Shown here: positions 8,200-21,745 of the stretch, piece by piece | Layout: the number at the start of each line of letters is the position of its first letter | Position numbering within the stretch: position 1 is the stretch's first letter | NCBI GenBank assembly: GCA_037783545.1 | Contig: JBBELK010000997.1 | Location: 24,685-88,684, forward strand | Direction of reading: 5' to 3' | From: Henricia sp. BOLD:AAB3569 | Lineage: Eukaryota > Echinodermata > Asteroidea > Spinulosida > Echinasteridae | DNA length: 64,000 bases | Notes under the pieces: model-generated | Databases searched by the model: none | Seen by the model: only the letters and a program-made list of their open reading frames with translations | Told to the model about the DNA's origin: nothing | Position numbers and translations under genes: made by a program

Positions 8200-11100
8200 G
8201 TGTGTCCCAAATGCCGGCAAATTTGGAAATCAAGGAATTTTCCAACCAACTTCAAATTTTGCATGCTCCAAACTGTATATATTCCGCACTTGTCATGCAA
8301 AATTGACAGATTTTCGCTGGGAAATGACGGAGAAATTTCAGAGTTTAGGGAAACGGAGCTCGGCTACGTGGTTATTCCCCTAACCGTGGCTGTTGGGACA
8401 CCCTGCGCCGCGCTGGTGTTCATTTGTACGGCCGTTGACTCACCCCAGATTGTGACGGGAATTAGGTCAAAGTGTGTCCCAAATGCCGGCAAATTTGGAA
8501 ATCAAGGAATTTTCCAACCAACTACAAATTTTGCATGCTCCAAACTGTATATATTCCGCACTTGTCATGCAAAATTGACAGATTTTCGCTGGGAAATGAC
8601 GGAGAAATTTCAGAGTTTAGGGAAACGGAGCTCGGCTACGTGGTTATTCCCCTAACCGTGGCTGTTGGGACACCCTGCGCCGCGCTGGTGTACATTTGTA
8701 CGGCCGTTGACTCACCCCAGATTGTGACGGGAATTAGGTCAAAGTGTGTCCCAAATGCCGGCAAATTTGGAAATCAAGGAATTTTCCAACCAACTTCAAA
8801 TTTTGCATGCTCCAAACTGTATATATTCCGCACTTGTCATGCAAAATTGACAGATTTTCGCTGGGAAATGACGGAGAAATTTCAGAGTTTAGGGAAACGG
8901 AGCTCGGCTACGTGGTTATTCCCCTAACCGTGGCTGTTGGGACATCCTGCGCCGCGCTGGTGTACATTTGTACGGCCGTTGACTCACCCCAGATTGTGAC
9001 GGGAATTAGGTCAAAGTGTGTCCCAAATGCCGGCAAATTTGGAAATCAAGGAATTTTCCAACCAACTACAAATTTTGCATGCTCCAAACTGTATATATTC
9101 CGCACTTGTCATGCAAAATTGACAGATTTTCGCTGGGAAATGACGGAGAAATTTCAGAGTTTAGGGAAAACGGAGCTCGGCTACGTGGTTATTCCCCAAG
9201 TGTACATTTGTACGGCCGTTGACTAACCCCAGATTGTGACGGGAATTAGGTCAAAGTGTGTCCCAAATGCCGGCAAATTTGGAAATCAAGGAATTTTCCA
9301 ACCAACTTCAAATTTTGCATGCTCCAAACTGTATATATTCCGCACTTGTCATGCAAAATTGACAGATTTTTGCTGGGAAATGACGGAGAAATTTCAGAGT
9401 TTAGTGAAAACGGAGCTCGGCTACGTGGTTATTCCTCTAACCGTGGCTGTTGGGACACCCTGCGCCGCGCTGGTGTACATTTGTACGGCCGTTGACTCAC
9501 CCCAGATTGTGACGGGAATTAGGTCAAAGTGTGTCCCAAATGCCGGCAAATTTGGAAATCAAGGAATTTTCCAACCAACTTCAAATTTTGCATGCTCCAA
9601 ACTGTATATATTCCGCACTTGTCATGCAAAATTGACAGATTTTCGCTGGGAAATGACGGAGAAATTTCAGAGTTTAGGGAAACGGAGCTCGGCTACGTGG
9701 TTATTCCCCTAACCGTGGCTGTTGGGACACCCTGCGCCGCGCTGGTGTACATTTGTACGGCCGTTGACTCACCCCAGATTGTGACGGGAATTAGGTCAAA
9801 GTGTGTCCCAAATGCCGGCAAATTTGGAAATCAAGGAATTTTCCAACCAACTTCAAATTTTGCATGCTCCAAACTGTATATATTCCGCACTTGTCATGCA
9901 AAATTGACAGATTTTCGCTGGGAAATGACGGAGAAATTTCAGAGTTTAGGGAAAACGGAGCTCGGCTACGTGGTTATTCCTCTAACCGTGACTGTTGGGA
10001 CACCCTGTGCCGCGCTGGTGTACATTTGTACGGCCGTTGACTCACCCCAGATTGTGACGGGAATTAGGTCAAAGTGTGTCCCAAATGCCGGCAAATTTGG
10101 AAATCAAGGAATTTTCCAACCAACTTCAAATTTTGCATGCTCCAAACTGTATATATTCCGCACTTGTCATGCAAAATTGACAGATTTTCGCTGGGAAATG
10201 ACGGAGAAATTTCAGAGTTTAGGGAAAACGGAGCTCGGCTACGTGGTTATTCCCCTAACCGTGGCTGTTGGGACACCCTGCGCCGCGCTGGTGTACATTT
10301 GTACGGCCGTTGACTCACCCCAGATTGTGACGGGAATTAGGTCAAAGTGTGTCCCAAATGCCGGCAAATTTGGAAATCAAGGAATTTTCAAACCAACTTC
10401 AAATTTTGCATGCTCCAAACTGTATATATTCCGCACTTGTCATGCAAAATTGACAGATTTTCGATGGGAAATGACGGAGAAATTTCAGAGTTTAGGGAAA
10501 CGGAGCTCGGCTACGTGGTTATTCCCCTAACCGTGGCTGTTGGGACATCCTGCGCCGCGCTGGTGTACATTTGTACGGCCGTTGACTCACCCCAGATTGT
10601 GACGGGAATTAGGTCAAAGTGTGTCCCAAATGCCGGCAAATTTGGAAATCAAGGAATTTTCCAACCAACTACAAATTTTGCATGCTCCAAACTGTATATA
10701 TTCTGCACTTGTCATGCAAAATTGACAGATTTTCGCTGGGAAATGACGGAGAAATTTCAGAGTTTAGGGAAAACGGAGCTCGGCTACGTGGTTATTCCCC
10801 AAGTGTACATTTGTACGGCCGTTGACTAACCCCAGATTGTGACGGGAATTAGGTCAAAGTGTGTCCCAAATGCCGGCAAATTTGGAAATCAAGGAATTTT
10901 CCAACCAACTTCAAATTTTGCATGCTTCAAACTGTATATATTCCGCACTTGTCATGCAAAATTGACAGATTTTTGCTGGGAAATGACGGAGAAATTTCAG
11001 AGTTTAGTCAAAACGGAGCTCGGCTACGTGGTTATTCCTCTAACCGTGGCTGTTGGGACACCCTGTGCCGCGCTGGTGTACATTTGTACGGCCGTTGACT

Positions 11101-13279
11101 CACCCCAGATTGTGACGGGAATTAGGTCAAAGTGTGTCCCAAATGCCGGCAAATTTGGAAATCAAGGAATTTTCCAACCAACTTCAAATTTTGCATGCTC
11201 CAAACTGTATATATTCCGCACTTGTCATGCAAAATTGACAGATTTTCGCTGGGAAATGACGGAGAAATTTCAGAGTTTAGGGAAAACGGAGCTCGGCTAC
11301 GTGGTTATTCCCCTAACCGTGGCTGTTGGGACACCCTGCGCCGCGCTGGTGTACATTTGTACGGCCGTTGACTCACCCCAGATTGTGACGGGAATTAGGT
11401 CAAAGTGTGTCCCAAATGCCGGCAAATTTGGAAATCAAGGAATTTTCCAACCAACTTCAAATTTTGCATGCTCCAAACTGTATATATTCCGCACTTGTCA
11501 TGCAAAATTGACAGATTTTCGCTGGGAAATGACGGAGAAATTTCAGAGTTTAGGGAAACGGAGCTCGGCTACGTGGTTATTCCCCTAACCGTGGCTGTTG
11601 GGACACCCTGCGCCGCGCTGGTGTTCATTTGTACGGCCGTTGACTCACCCCAGATTGTGACGGGAATTAGGTCAAAGTGTGTCCCAAATGCCGGCAAATT
11701 TGGAAATCAAGGAATTTTCCAACCAACTACAAATTTTGCATGCTCCAAACTGTATATATTCCGCACTTGTCATGCAAAATTGACAGATTTTCGCTGGGAA
11801 ATGACGGAGAAATTTCAGAGTTTAGGGAAACGGAGCTCGGCTACGTGGTTATTCCCCTAACCGTGGCTGTTGGGACACCCTGCGCCGCGCTGGTGTACAT
11901 TTGTACGGCCGTTGACTCACCCCAGATTGTGACGGGAATTAGGTCAAAGTGTGTCCCAAATGCCGGCAAATTTGGAAATCAAGGAATTTTCAAACCAACT
12001 TCAAATTTTGCATGCTCCAAACTGTATATATTCCGCACTTGTCATGCAAAATTGACAGATTTTCGATGGGAAATGACGGAGAAATTTCAGAGTTTAGGGA
12101 AACGGAGCTCGGCTACGTGGTTATTCCCCTAACCGTGGCTGTTGGGACATCCTGCGCCGCGCTGGTGTACATTTGTACGGCCGTTGACTCACCCCAGATT
12201 GTGACGGGAATTAGGTCAAAGTGTGTCCCAAATGCCGGCAAATTTGGAAATCAAGGAATTTTCCAACCAACTACAAATTTTGCATGCTCCAAACTGTATA
12301 TATTCCGCACTTGTCATGCAAAATTGACAGATTTTCGCTGGGAAATGACGGAGAAATTTCAGAGTTTAGGGAAAACGGAGCTCGGCTACGTGGTTATTCC
12401 CCAAGTGTACATTTGTACGGCCGTTGACTAACCCCAGATTGTGACGGGAATTAGGTCAAAGTGTGTCCCAAATGCCGGCAAATTTGGAAATCAAGGAATT
12501 TTCCAACCAACTTCAAATTTTGCATGCTTCAAACTGTATATATTCCGCACTTGTCATGCAAAATTGACATATTTTTGCTGGGAAATGACGGAGAAATTTC
12601 AGAGTTTAGTCAAAACGGAGCTCGGCTACGTGGTTATTCCTCTAACCGTGGCTGTTGGGACACCCTGTGCCGCGCTGGTGTACATTTGTACGGCCGTTGA
12701 CTCACCCCAGATTGTGACGGGAATTAGGTCAAAGTGTGTCCCAAATGCCGGCAAATTTGGAAATCAAGGAATTTTCCAACCAACTTCAAATTTTGCATGC
12801 TCCAAACTGTATATATTCCGCACTTGTCATGCAAAATTTACAGATTTTCGCTGGGAAATGACGTAGAAATTTCAGAGTTTAGGGAAAACGGAGCTCGGCT
12901 ACGTGGTTATTCCCCTAACCGTGGCTGTTGGGACACCCTGCGCCGCGCTGGTGTACATGTGTACGGCCGTTGACTCACCCCAGATTGTGACGGGAATTAG
13001 GTCAAAGTGTGTCCCAAATGCCGGCAAATTTGGAAATCAAGGAATTTTCCAACCAACTTCAAATTTTGCATGCTCCAAACTGTATATATTCCGCACTTGT
13101 CATGCAAAATTGACAGATTTTCGCTGGGAAATGACGGAGAAATTTCAGAGTTTAGGGAAAACGGAGCTCGGCTACGTGGTTATTCCCCTAACCGTGGCTG
13201 TTGGGACACCCTGCGCCGCGCTGGTGTACATTTGTACGGCCGTTGACTCACCCCAGATTGTGACGGGAATTAGGTCAAA
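8200..13279 (+). repeat. HOR block with units of about 1,602 bp
   Basis: From the 240-bp copies at 9016, 10619 and 12221, successive units measure 1,603 and 1,602 bases. Unit markers are a 240-bp AA monomer ending in TGACTAA, then a TTTTTGCTGG monomer with GTTTAGTGAAA or GTTTAGTCAAA, then 272/273-bp copies, ending with TTTTCAAACC plus TCGATGGG (10347, 11949). The stretch 8200-9015 closely matches 11405-12220, sharing GGTGTTCATTTG. The third unit decays after 12461. Copy 12734 has an in-frame TAG from a private ACGTAG change. Confidence 0.75.
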
Positions 13280-15122
13280 GTGTGTCCCAAATGCCGGCAA
13301 ATTTGGAAATCAAGGAATTTTCCAACCAACTTCAAATTTTGCATGCTCCAAACTGTATATATTCCGCACTTGTCATGCAAAATTGACAGATTTTCGCTGG
13401 GAAATGACGGAGAAATTTCAGAGTTTAGGGAAACGGAGCTCGGCTACGTGGTTATTCCCCTAACCGTGGCTGTTGGGACACCCTGCGCCGCGCTGGTGTA
13501 CATTTGTACGGCCGTTGACTCACCCCAGATTGTGACGGGAATTAGGTCAAAGTGTGTCCCAAATGCCGCCAAATTTGGAAATCAAGGAATTTTCCAACCA
13601 ACTACAAATTTTGCATGCTCCACACTGTATATATTCCGCACTTGTCATGCAAAATTGACAGATTTTCGCTGGGAAATGACGGAGAAATTTCAGAGTTTAG
13701 GGAAAACGGAGCTCGGCTACGTGGTTATTCCCCAAGTGTACATTTGTACGGCCGTTGACTCACCCCAGATTGTGACGGGAATTAGGTCAAAGTGTGTCCC
13801 AAATGCCGGCAAATTTGGAAATCAAGGAATTTTCCAACCAACTTCAAATTTTGCATGCTCCAAACTGTATATATTCCGCACTTGTCATGCAAAATTGACA
13901 GATTTTCGCTGGGAAATGACGGAGAAATTTCAGAGTTTAGGGAAAACGGAGCTCGGCTACGTGGTTATTCCCCTAACCGTGGCTGTTGGGACACCCTGCG
14001 CCGCGCTGGTGTACATTTGTACGGCCGTTGACTCACCCCAGATTGTGACGGGAATTAGGTCAAAGTGTGTCCCAAATGCCGGCAAATTTGGAAATCAAGG
14101 AATTTTCCAACCAACTTCAAATTTTGCATGCTCCAAACTGTATATATTCCGCACTTGTCATGCAAAATTGACAGATTTTCGCTGGGAAATGACGGAGAAA
14201 TTTCAGAGTTTAGGGAAACGGAGCTCGGCTACGTGGTTATTCCCCTAACCGTGGCTGTTGGGACACCCTGCGCCGCGCTGGTGTACATTTGTACGGCCGT
14301 TGACTCACCCCAGATTGTGACGGGAATTAGGTCAAAGTGTGTCCCAAATGCCGCCAAATTTGGAAATCAAGGAATTTTCCAACCAACTACAAATTGTGCA
14401 TGCTCCAAACTGTATATATTCCGCACTTGTCATGCAAAATTGACAGATTTTCGCTGGGAAATGACGGAGAAATTTCAGAGTTTAGGGAAAACGGAGCTCG
14501 GCTACGTGGTTATTCCCCAAGTGTACATTTGTACGGCCGTTGACTAACCCCAGATTGTGACGGGAATTAGGTCAAAGTGTGTCCCAAATGCCGGCAAATT
14601 TGGAAATCAAGGAATTTTCCAACCAACTTCAAATTTTGCATGCTCCAAACTGTATATATTCCGCACTTGTCATGCAAAATTGACAGATTTTTGCTGGGAA
14701 ATGACGGAGAAATTTCAGAGTTTAGGGAAAACGGAGCTCGGCTACGTGGTTATTCCTCTAACCGTGGCTGTTGGGACACCCTGTGCCGCGCTGGTGTACA
14801 TTTGTACGGCCGTTGACTCACCCCAGATTGTGACGGGAATTAGGTCAAAGTGTGTCCCAAATGCCGGCAAATTTGGAAATCAAGGAATTTTCCAACCAAC
14901 TTCAAATTTTGCATGCTCCAAACTGTATATATTCCGCACTTGTCATGCAAAATTGACAGATTTTCGCTGGGAAATGACGGAGAAATTTCAGAGTTTAGGG
15001 AAAACGGAGCTCGGCTACGTGGTTATTCCCCTAACCGTGGCTGTTGGGACACCCTGCGCCGCGCTGGTGTACATTTGTACGGCCGTTGACTCACCCCAGA
15101 TTGTGACGGGAATTAGGTCAAA
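13280..15122 (+). repeat. Seven-monomer HOR, 1,843 bp, copy 1
   Basis: Monomer lengths run 272, 240, 273, 272, 240, 273, 273 from 13280. The 240-bp copies carry ATGCCGCCAAATT and ACTACAAATT; the second also ends in TGACTAA and is followed by a TTTTTGCTGG monomer. The same order repeats exactly 1,843 bases to the right. Confidence 0.85.
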
Positions 15123-16965
15123 GTGTGTCCCAAATGCCGGCAAATTTGGAAATCAAGGAATTTTCCAACCAACTTCAAATTTTGCATGCTCCAAACTGTA
15201 TATATTCCGCACTTGTCATGCAAAATTGACAGATTTTCGCTGGGAAATGACGGAGAAATTTCAGAGTTTAGGGAAACGGAGCTCGGCTACGTGGTTATTC
15301 CCCTAACCGTGGCTGTTGGGACACCCTGCGCCGCGCTGGTGTACATTTGTACGGCCGTTGACTCACCCCAGATTGTGACGGGAATTAGGTCAAAGTGTGT
15401 CCCAAATGCCGCCAAATTTGGAAATCAAGGAATTTTCCAACCAACTACAAATTTTGCATGCTCCAAACTGTATATATTCCGCACTTGTCATGCAAAATTG
15501 ACAGATTTTCGCTGGGAAATGACGGAGAAATTTCAGAGTTTAGGGAAAACGGAGCTCGGCTACGTGGTTATTCCCCAAGTGTACATTTGTACGGCCGTTG
15601 ACTCACCCCAGATTGTGACGGGAATTAGGTCAAAGTGTGTCCCAAATGCCGGCAAATTTGGAAATCAAGGAATTTTCCAACCAACTTCAAATTTTGCATG
15701 CTCCAAACTGTATATATTCCGCACTTGTCATGCAAAATTGACAGATTTTCGCTGGGAAATGACGGAGAAATTTCAGAGTTTAGGGAAAACGGAGCTCGGC
15801 TACGTGGTTATTCCCCTAACCGTGGCTGTTGGGACACCCTGCGCCGCGCTGGTGTACATTTGTACGGCCGTTGACTCACCCCAGATTGTGACGGGAATTA
15901 GGTCAAAGTGTGTCCCAAATGCCGGCAAATTTGGAAATCAAGGAATTTTCCAACCAACTTCAAATTTTGCATGCTCCAAACTGTATATATTCCGCACTTG
16001 TCATGCAAAATTGACAGATTTTCGCTGGGAAATGACGGAGAAATTTCAGAGTTTAGGGAAACGGAGCTCGGCTACGTGGTTATTCCCCTAACCGTGGCTG
16101 TTGGGACACCCTGCGCCGCGCTGGTGTACATTTGTACGGCCGTTGACTCACCCCAGATTGTGACGGGAATTAGGTCAAAGTGTGTCCCAAATGCCGCCAA
16201 ATTTGGAAATCAAGGAATTTTCCAACCAACTACAAATTTTGCATGCTCCAAACTGTATATATTCCGCACTTGTCATGCAAAATTGACAGATTTTCGCTGG
16301 GAAATGACGGAGAAATTTCAGAGTTTAGGGAAAACGGAGCTCGGCTACGTGGTTATTCCCCAAGTGTACATTTGTACGGCCGTTGACTAACCCCAGATTG
16401 TGACGGGAATTAGGTCAAAGTGTGTCCCAAATGCCGGCAAATTTGGAAATCAAGGAATTTTCCAACCAACTTCAAATTTTGCATGCTCCAAACTGTATAT
16501 ATTCCGCACTTGTCATGCAAAATTGACAGATTTTTGCTGGGAAATGACGGAGAAATTTCAGAGTTTAGGGAAAACGGAGCTCGGCTACGTGGTTATTCCT
16601 CTAACCGTGGTTGTTGGGACACCCTGTGCCGCGCTGGTGTACATTTGTACGGCCGTTGACTCACCCCAGATTGTGACGGGAATTAGGTCAAAGTGTGTCC
16701 CAAATGCCGGCAAATTTGGAAATCAAGGAATTTTCCAACCAACTTCAAATTTTGCATGCTCCAAACTGTATATATTCCGCACTTGTCATGCAAAATTGAC
16801 AGATTTTCGCTGGGAAATGACGGAGAAATTTCAGAGTTTAGGGAAAACGGAGCTCGGCTACGTGGTTATTCCCCTAACCGTGGCTGTTGGGACACCCTGC
16901 GCCGCGCTGGTGTACATTTGTACGGCCGTTGACTCACCCCAGATTTGGACGGGAATTAGGTCAAA
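15123..16965 (+). repeat. Seven-monomer HOR, 1,843 bp, copy 2
   Basis: Same order of lengths and alleles as 13280-15122. The few differences include private CCACACTG (13621) and AATTGTGCATG (14395) in copy 1, and a private GTGGTTGTTGGG (16607) and the GATTTGGACGGG allele near 16943 in copy 2. The last feature links its end to the following 786-bp family. Confidence 0.85.
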
Positions 16966-18264
16966 GTGTGTCCCAAATGCCGGCAAATTTGGAAATCAAG
17001 GAATTTTCCAACCAACTTCAAATTTTGCATGCCCCAAACTGTATATATTCCGCACTTGTCATGCAAAATTGACAGATTTTCGCTGGGAAATGACGGAGAA
17101 ATTTCAGAGTTTAGGGAAAACGGAGCTCGGCTACGTGGTTATTCCCCTAACCGTGGCTGTTGGGACACCCTGCGCCGCGCTGGTGTACATTTGTACGGCC
17201 ATTGACTCACCCCAGATTGTGACGGGAATTAGGTCAAAGTGTGTCCCAAATGCCGGCAATTTTGGAAATCAAGGAATTTTCCAACCAACTTCAAATTTTG
17301 CATGCTCCAAACTGTATATATTCCGCACTTGTCATGCAAAATTGACAGATTTTCGCTGGGAAATGACGGAGAAATTTCAGAGTTTAGGGAAAACGGAGCT
17401 CGGCTACGTGGTTATTCCCCAAGTGTACATTTGTACGGCCGTTGACTCACCCCAGATTGTGACGGGAATTAGGTCAAAGTGTGTCCCAAATGCCGGCAAA
17501 TTTGGAAATCAAGGAATTTTCCAACCAACTTCAAATTTTGCATGCTCCAAACTGTATATATTCCGCACTTGTCATGCAAAATTGACAGATTTTCGCTGGG
17601 AAATGACGGAGAAATTTCAGAGTTTAGGGAAAACGGAGCTCGGCTACGTGGTTATTCCCCTAACCGTGGCTGTTGGGACACCCTGCGCCGCGCTGGTGTA
17701 CATTTGTACGGCCGTTGACTCACCCCAGATTTGGACGGGAATTAGGTCAAAGTGTGTCCCAAATGCCGGCAAATTTGGAAATCAAGGAATTTTCCAACCA
17801 ACTTCAAATTTTGCATGCCCCAAACTGTATATATTCCGCACTTGTCATGCAAAATTGACAGATTTTCGCTGGGAAATGACGGAGAAATTTCAGAGTTTAG
17901 GGAAAACGGAGCTCGGCTACGTGGTTATTCCCCTAACCGTGGCTGTTGGGACACCCTGCGCCGCGCTGGTGTACATTTGTACGGCCATTGACTCACCCCA
18001 GATTGTGACGGGAATTAGGTCAAAGTGTGTCCCAAATGCCGGCAATTTTGGAAATCAAGGAATTTTCCAACCAACTTCAAATTATGCATGCTCCAAACTG
18101 TATATATTCCGCACTTGTCATGCAAAATTGACAGATTTTCGCTGGGAAATGACGGAGAAATTTCAGAGTTTAGGGAAAACGGAGCTCGGCTACGTGGTTA
18201 TTCCCCAAGTGTACATTTGTACGGCCGTTGACTCACCCCAGATTGTGACGGGAATTAGGTCAAA
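16693..18264 (+). repeat. Three-monomer HOR, 786 bp, two copies
   Basis: Units 16693-17478 and 17479-18264 each hold a monomer ending in GATTTGGACGGG, one with GCATGCCCC and GGCCATTGAC, and a 240-bp AA monomer with CGGCAATTTTGG. In these 240-bp copies TGACTCA is kept. One private change, AATTATGCATG, marks 18025. The first monomer overlaps the end of the 1,843-bp unit, showing that the new unit was cut from older material. Confidence 0.85.
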
Positions 18265-18537
18265 GTGTGTCCCAAATGCCGGCAAATTTGGAAATCAAGG
18301 AATTTTCCAACCAACTTCAAATTTTGCATGCTCCAAACTGTATATATTCCGCACTTGTCATGCAAAATTGACAGATTTTCGCTGGGAAATGACGGAGAAA
18401 TTTCAGAGTTTAGGGAAAACGGAGCTCGGCTACGTGGTTATTCCCCTAACCGTGGCTGTTGGGACACCCTGCGCCGCGCTGGTGTACATTTGTACGGCCG
18501 TTGACTCACCCCAGATTGTGACGGGAATTAGGTCAAA

Positions 18538-21500
18538 GTGTGTCCCAAATGCCGGCAAATTTGGAAATCAAGGAATTTTCCAACCAACTTCAAATTTTGC
18601 ATGCTCCAAACTGTATATATTCCGCACTTGTCATGCAAAATTGACAGATTTTCGCTGGGAAATGACGGAGAAATTTCAGAGTTTAGGGAAACGGAGCTCG
18701 GCTACGTGGTTATTCCCCTAACCGTGGCTGTTGGGACACCCTGCGCCGCGCTGGTGTACATTTGTACGGCCGTTGACTCACCCCAGATTGTGACGGGAAT
18801 TAGGTCAAAGTGTGTCCCAAATGCCGCCAAATTTGGAAATCAAGGAATTTTCCAACCAACTACAAATTTTGCATGCTCCAAACTGTATATATTCCGCACT
18901 TGTCATGCAAAATTGACAGATTTTCGCTGGGAAATGACGGAGAAATTTCAGAGTTTAGGGAAAACGGAGCTCGGCTACGTGGTTATTCCCCAAGTGTACA
19001 TTTGTACGGCCGTTGACTAACCCCAGATTGTGACGGGAATTAGGTCAAAGTGTGTCCCAAATGCCGGCAAATTTGGAAATCAAGGAATTTTCCAACCAAC
19101 TTCAAATTTTGCATGCTCCAAACTGTATATATTCCGCACTTGTCATGCAAAATTGACAGATTTTTGCTGGGAAATGACGGAGAAATTTCAGAGTTTAGGG
19201 AAAACGGAGCTCGGCTACGTGGTTATTCCTCTAACCGTGGCTGTTGGGACACCCTGTGCCGCGCTGGTGTACATTTGTACGGCCGTTGACTCACCCCAGA
19301 TTGTGACGGGAATTAGGTCAAAGTGTGTCCCAAATGCCGGCAAATTTGGAAATCAAGGAATTTTCCAACCAACTTCAAATTTTGCATGCTCCAAACTGTA
19401 TATATTCCGCACTTGTCATGCAAAATTGACAGATTTTCGCTGGGAAATGACGGAGAAATTTCAGAGTTTAGGGAAAACGGAGCTCGGCTACGTGGTTATT
19501 CCCCTAACCGTGGCTGTTGGGACACCCTGCGCCGCGCTGGTGTACATTTGTACGGCCGTTGACTCACCCCAGATTTGGACGGGAATTAGGTCAAAGTGTG
19601 TCCCAAATGCCGGCAAATTTGGAAATCAAGGAATTTTCCAACCAACTTCAAATTTTGCATGCCCCAAACTGTATATATTCCGCACTTGTCATGCAAAATT
19701 GACAGATTTTCGCTGGGAAATGACGGAGAAATTTCAGAGTTTAGGGAAAACGGAGCTCGGCTACGTGGTTATTCCCCTAACCGTGGCTGTTGGGACACCC
19801 TGCGCCGCGCTGGTGTACATTTGTACGGCCATTGACTCACCCCAGATTGTGACGGGAATTAGGTCAAAGTGTGTCCCAAATGCCGGCAATTTTGGAAATC
19901 AAGGAATTTTCCAACCAACTTCAAATTTTGCATGCTCCAAACTGTATATATTCCGCACTTGTCATGCAAAATTGACAGATTTTCGCTGGGAAATGACGGA
20001 GAAATTTCAGAGTTTAGGGAAAACGGAGCTCGGCTACGTGGTTATTCCCCTAACCGTGGCTGTTGGGACACCCTGCGCCGCGCTGGTGTACATTTGTACG
20101 GCCGTTGACTCACCCCAGATTGTGACGGGAATTAGGTCAAAGTGTGTCCCAAATGCCGGCAAATTTGGAAATCAAGGAATTTTCCAACCAACTTCAAATT
20201 TTGCATGCTCCAAACTGTATATATTCCGCACTTGTCATGCAAAATTGACAGATTTTCGCTGGGAAATGACGGAGAAATTTCAGAGTTTAGGGAAACGGAG
20301 CTCGGCTACGTGGTTATTCCCCTAACCGTGGCTGTTGGGACACCCTGCGCCGCGCTGGTGTACATTTGTACGGCCGTTGACTCACCCCAGATTGTGACGG
20401 GAATTAGGTCAAAGTGTGTCCCAAATGCCGCCAAATTTGGAAATCAAGGAATTTTCCAACCAACTACAAATTTTGCATGCTCCAAACTGTATATATTCCG
20501 CACTTGTCATGCAAAATTGACAGATTTTCGCTGGGAAATGACGGAGAAATTTCAGAGTTTAGGGAAAACGGAGCTCGGCTACGTGGTTATTCCCCAAGTG
20601 TACATTTGTACGGCCGTTGACTAACCCCAGATTGTGACGGGAATTAGGTCAAAGTGTGTCCCAAATGCCGGCAAATTTGGAAATCAAGGAATTTTCCAAC
20701 CAACTTCAAATTTTGCATGCTCCAAACTGTATATATTCCGCACTTGTCATGCAAAATTGACAGATTTTTGCTGGGAAATGACGGAGAAATTTCAGAGTTT
20801 AGGGAAAACGGAGCTCGGCTACGTGGTTATTCCTCTAACCGTGGCTGTTGGGACACCCTGTGCCGCGCTGGTGTACATTTGTACGGCCGTTGACTCACCC
20901 CAGATTGTGACGGGAATTAGGTCAAAGTGTGTCCCAAATGCCGGCAAATTTGGAAATCAAGGAATTTTCCAACCAACTTCAAATTTTGCATGCTCCAAAC
21001 TGTATATATTCCGCACTTGTCATGCAAAATTGACAGATTTTCGCTGGGAAATGACGGAGAAATTTCAGAGTTTAGGGAAAACGGAGCTCGGCTACGTGGT
21101 TATTCCCCTAACCGTGGCTGTTGGGACACCCTGCGCCGCGCTGGTGTACATTTGTACGGCCGTTGACTCACCCCAGATTTGGACGGGAATTAGGTCAAAG
21201 TGTGTCCCAAATGCCGGCAAATTTGGAAATCAAGGAATTTTCCAACCAACTTCAAATTTTGCATGCCCCAAACTGTATATATTCCGCACTTGTCATGCAA
21301 AATTGACAGATTTTCGCTGGGAAATGACGGAGAAATTTCAGAGTTTAGGGAAAACGGAGCTCGGCTACGTGGTTATTCCCCTAACCGTGGCTGTTGGGAC
21401 ACCCTGCGCCGCGCTGGTGTACATTTGTACGGCCATTGACTCACCCCAGATTGTGACGGGAATTAGGTCAAAGTGTGTCCCAAATGCCGGCAATTTTGGA

Positions 21501-21745
21501 AATCAAGGAATTTTCCAACCAACTTCAAATTTTGCATGCTCCAAACTGTATATATTCCGCACTTGTCATGCAAAATTGACAGATTTTCGCTGGGAAATGA
21601 CGGAGAAATTTCAGAGTTTAGGGAAAACGGAGCTCGGCTACGTGGTTATTCCCCTAACCGTGGCTGTTGGAACACCCTGCGCCGCGATGGTGTACATTTG
21701 TACGGCCGTTGACTCACCCCAGATTGTGACGGGAATTAGGTCAAA
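18538..21745 (+). repeat. Six-monomer HOR, 1,604 bp, two copies
   Basis: Lengths 272, 240, 273, 273, 273, 273 run from 18538 and again from 20142. Shared alleles in order: ATGCCGCCAAATT with ACTACA and TGACTAA; TTTTTGCTGG with CCTCTAACC; GATTTGGACGGG; GCATGCCCC with GGCCATTGAC; CGGCAATTTTGG. The second copy ends with GCCGCGATGG instead of GCCGCGCTGG, leading into the next family. Confidence 0.85.

Larger units (their letters stand above)
3593..8383 (+). other. Repeat-derived open frame of 1,596 codons, not called a gene
   Basis: One frame has no stop across the consensus 273-bp monomer (91 codons), so wherever 273- and in-frame 240-bp copies follow one another the frame stays open. Here it opens at a GTG anchor and closes after a 272-bp monomer shifts the frame. 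The predicted chain would be 91-residue repeats, each with five cysteines and no signal peptide or domain I recognise. Differences between copies are mostly amino-acid changing (for example CGC/TGC, ATT/AGT, TCA/ACA, GTT/ATT). Other long frames lie at 53625-56387, 20634-23294, 49514-52174, 43784-46171, 25807-28173, 45988-48354, 16400-18721 and 41600-43774. I treat all as consequences of repeat length. Confidence 0.8.

Noticed and set aside
3593..8383. Giant repeat protein gene (1,596 codons), as in bacterial adhesins or silk-like proteins
   Set aside because: No start context, signal peptide, promoter or unique N- or C-terminal part. The frame opens and closes only where monomer length or a stop allele changes, the same happens many times across the array, and differences between repeats are mostly amino-acid changing.
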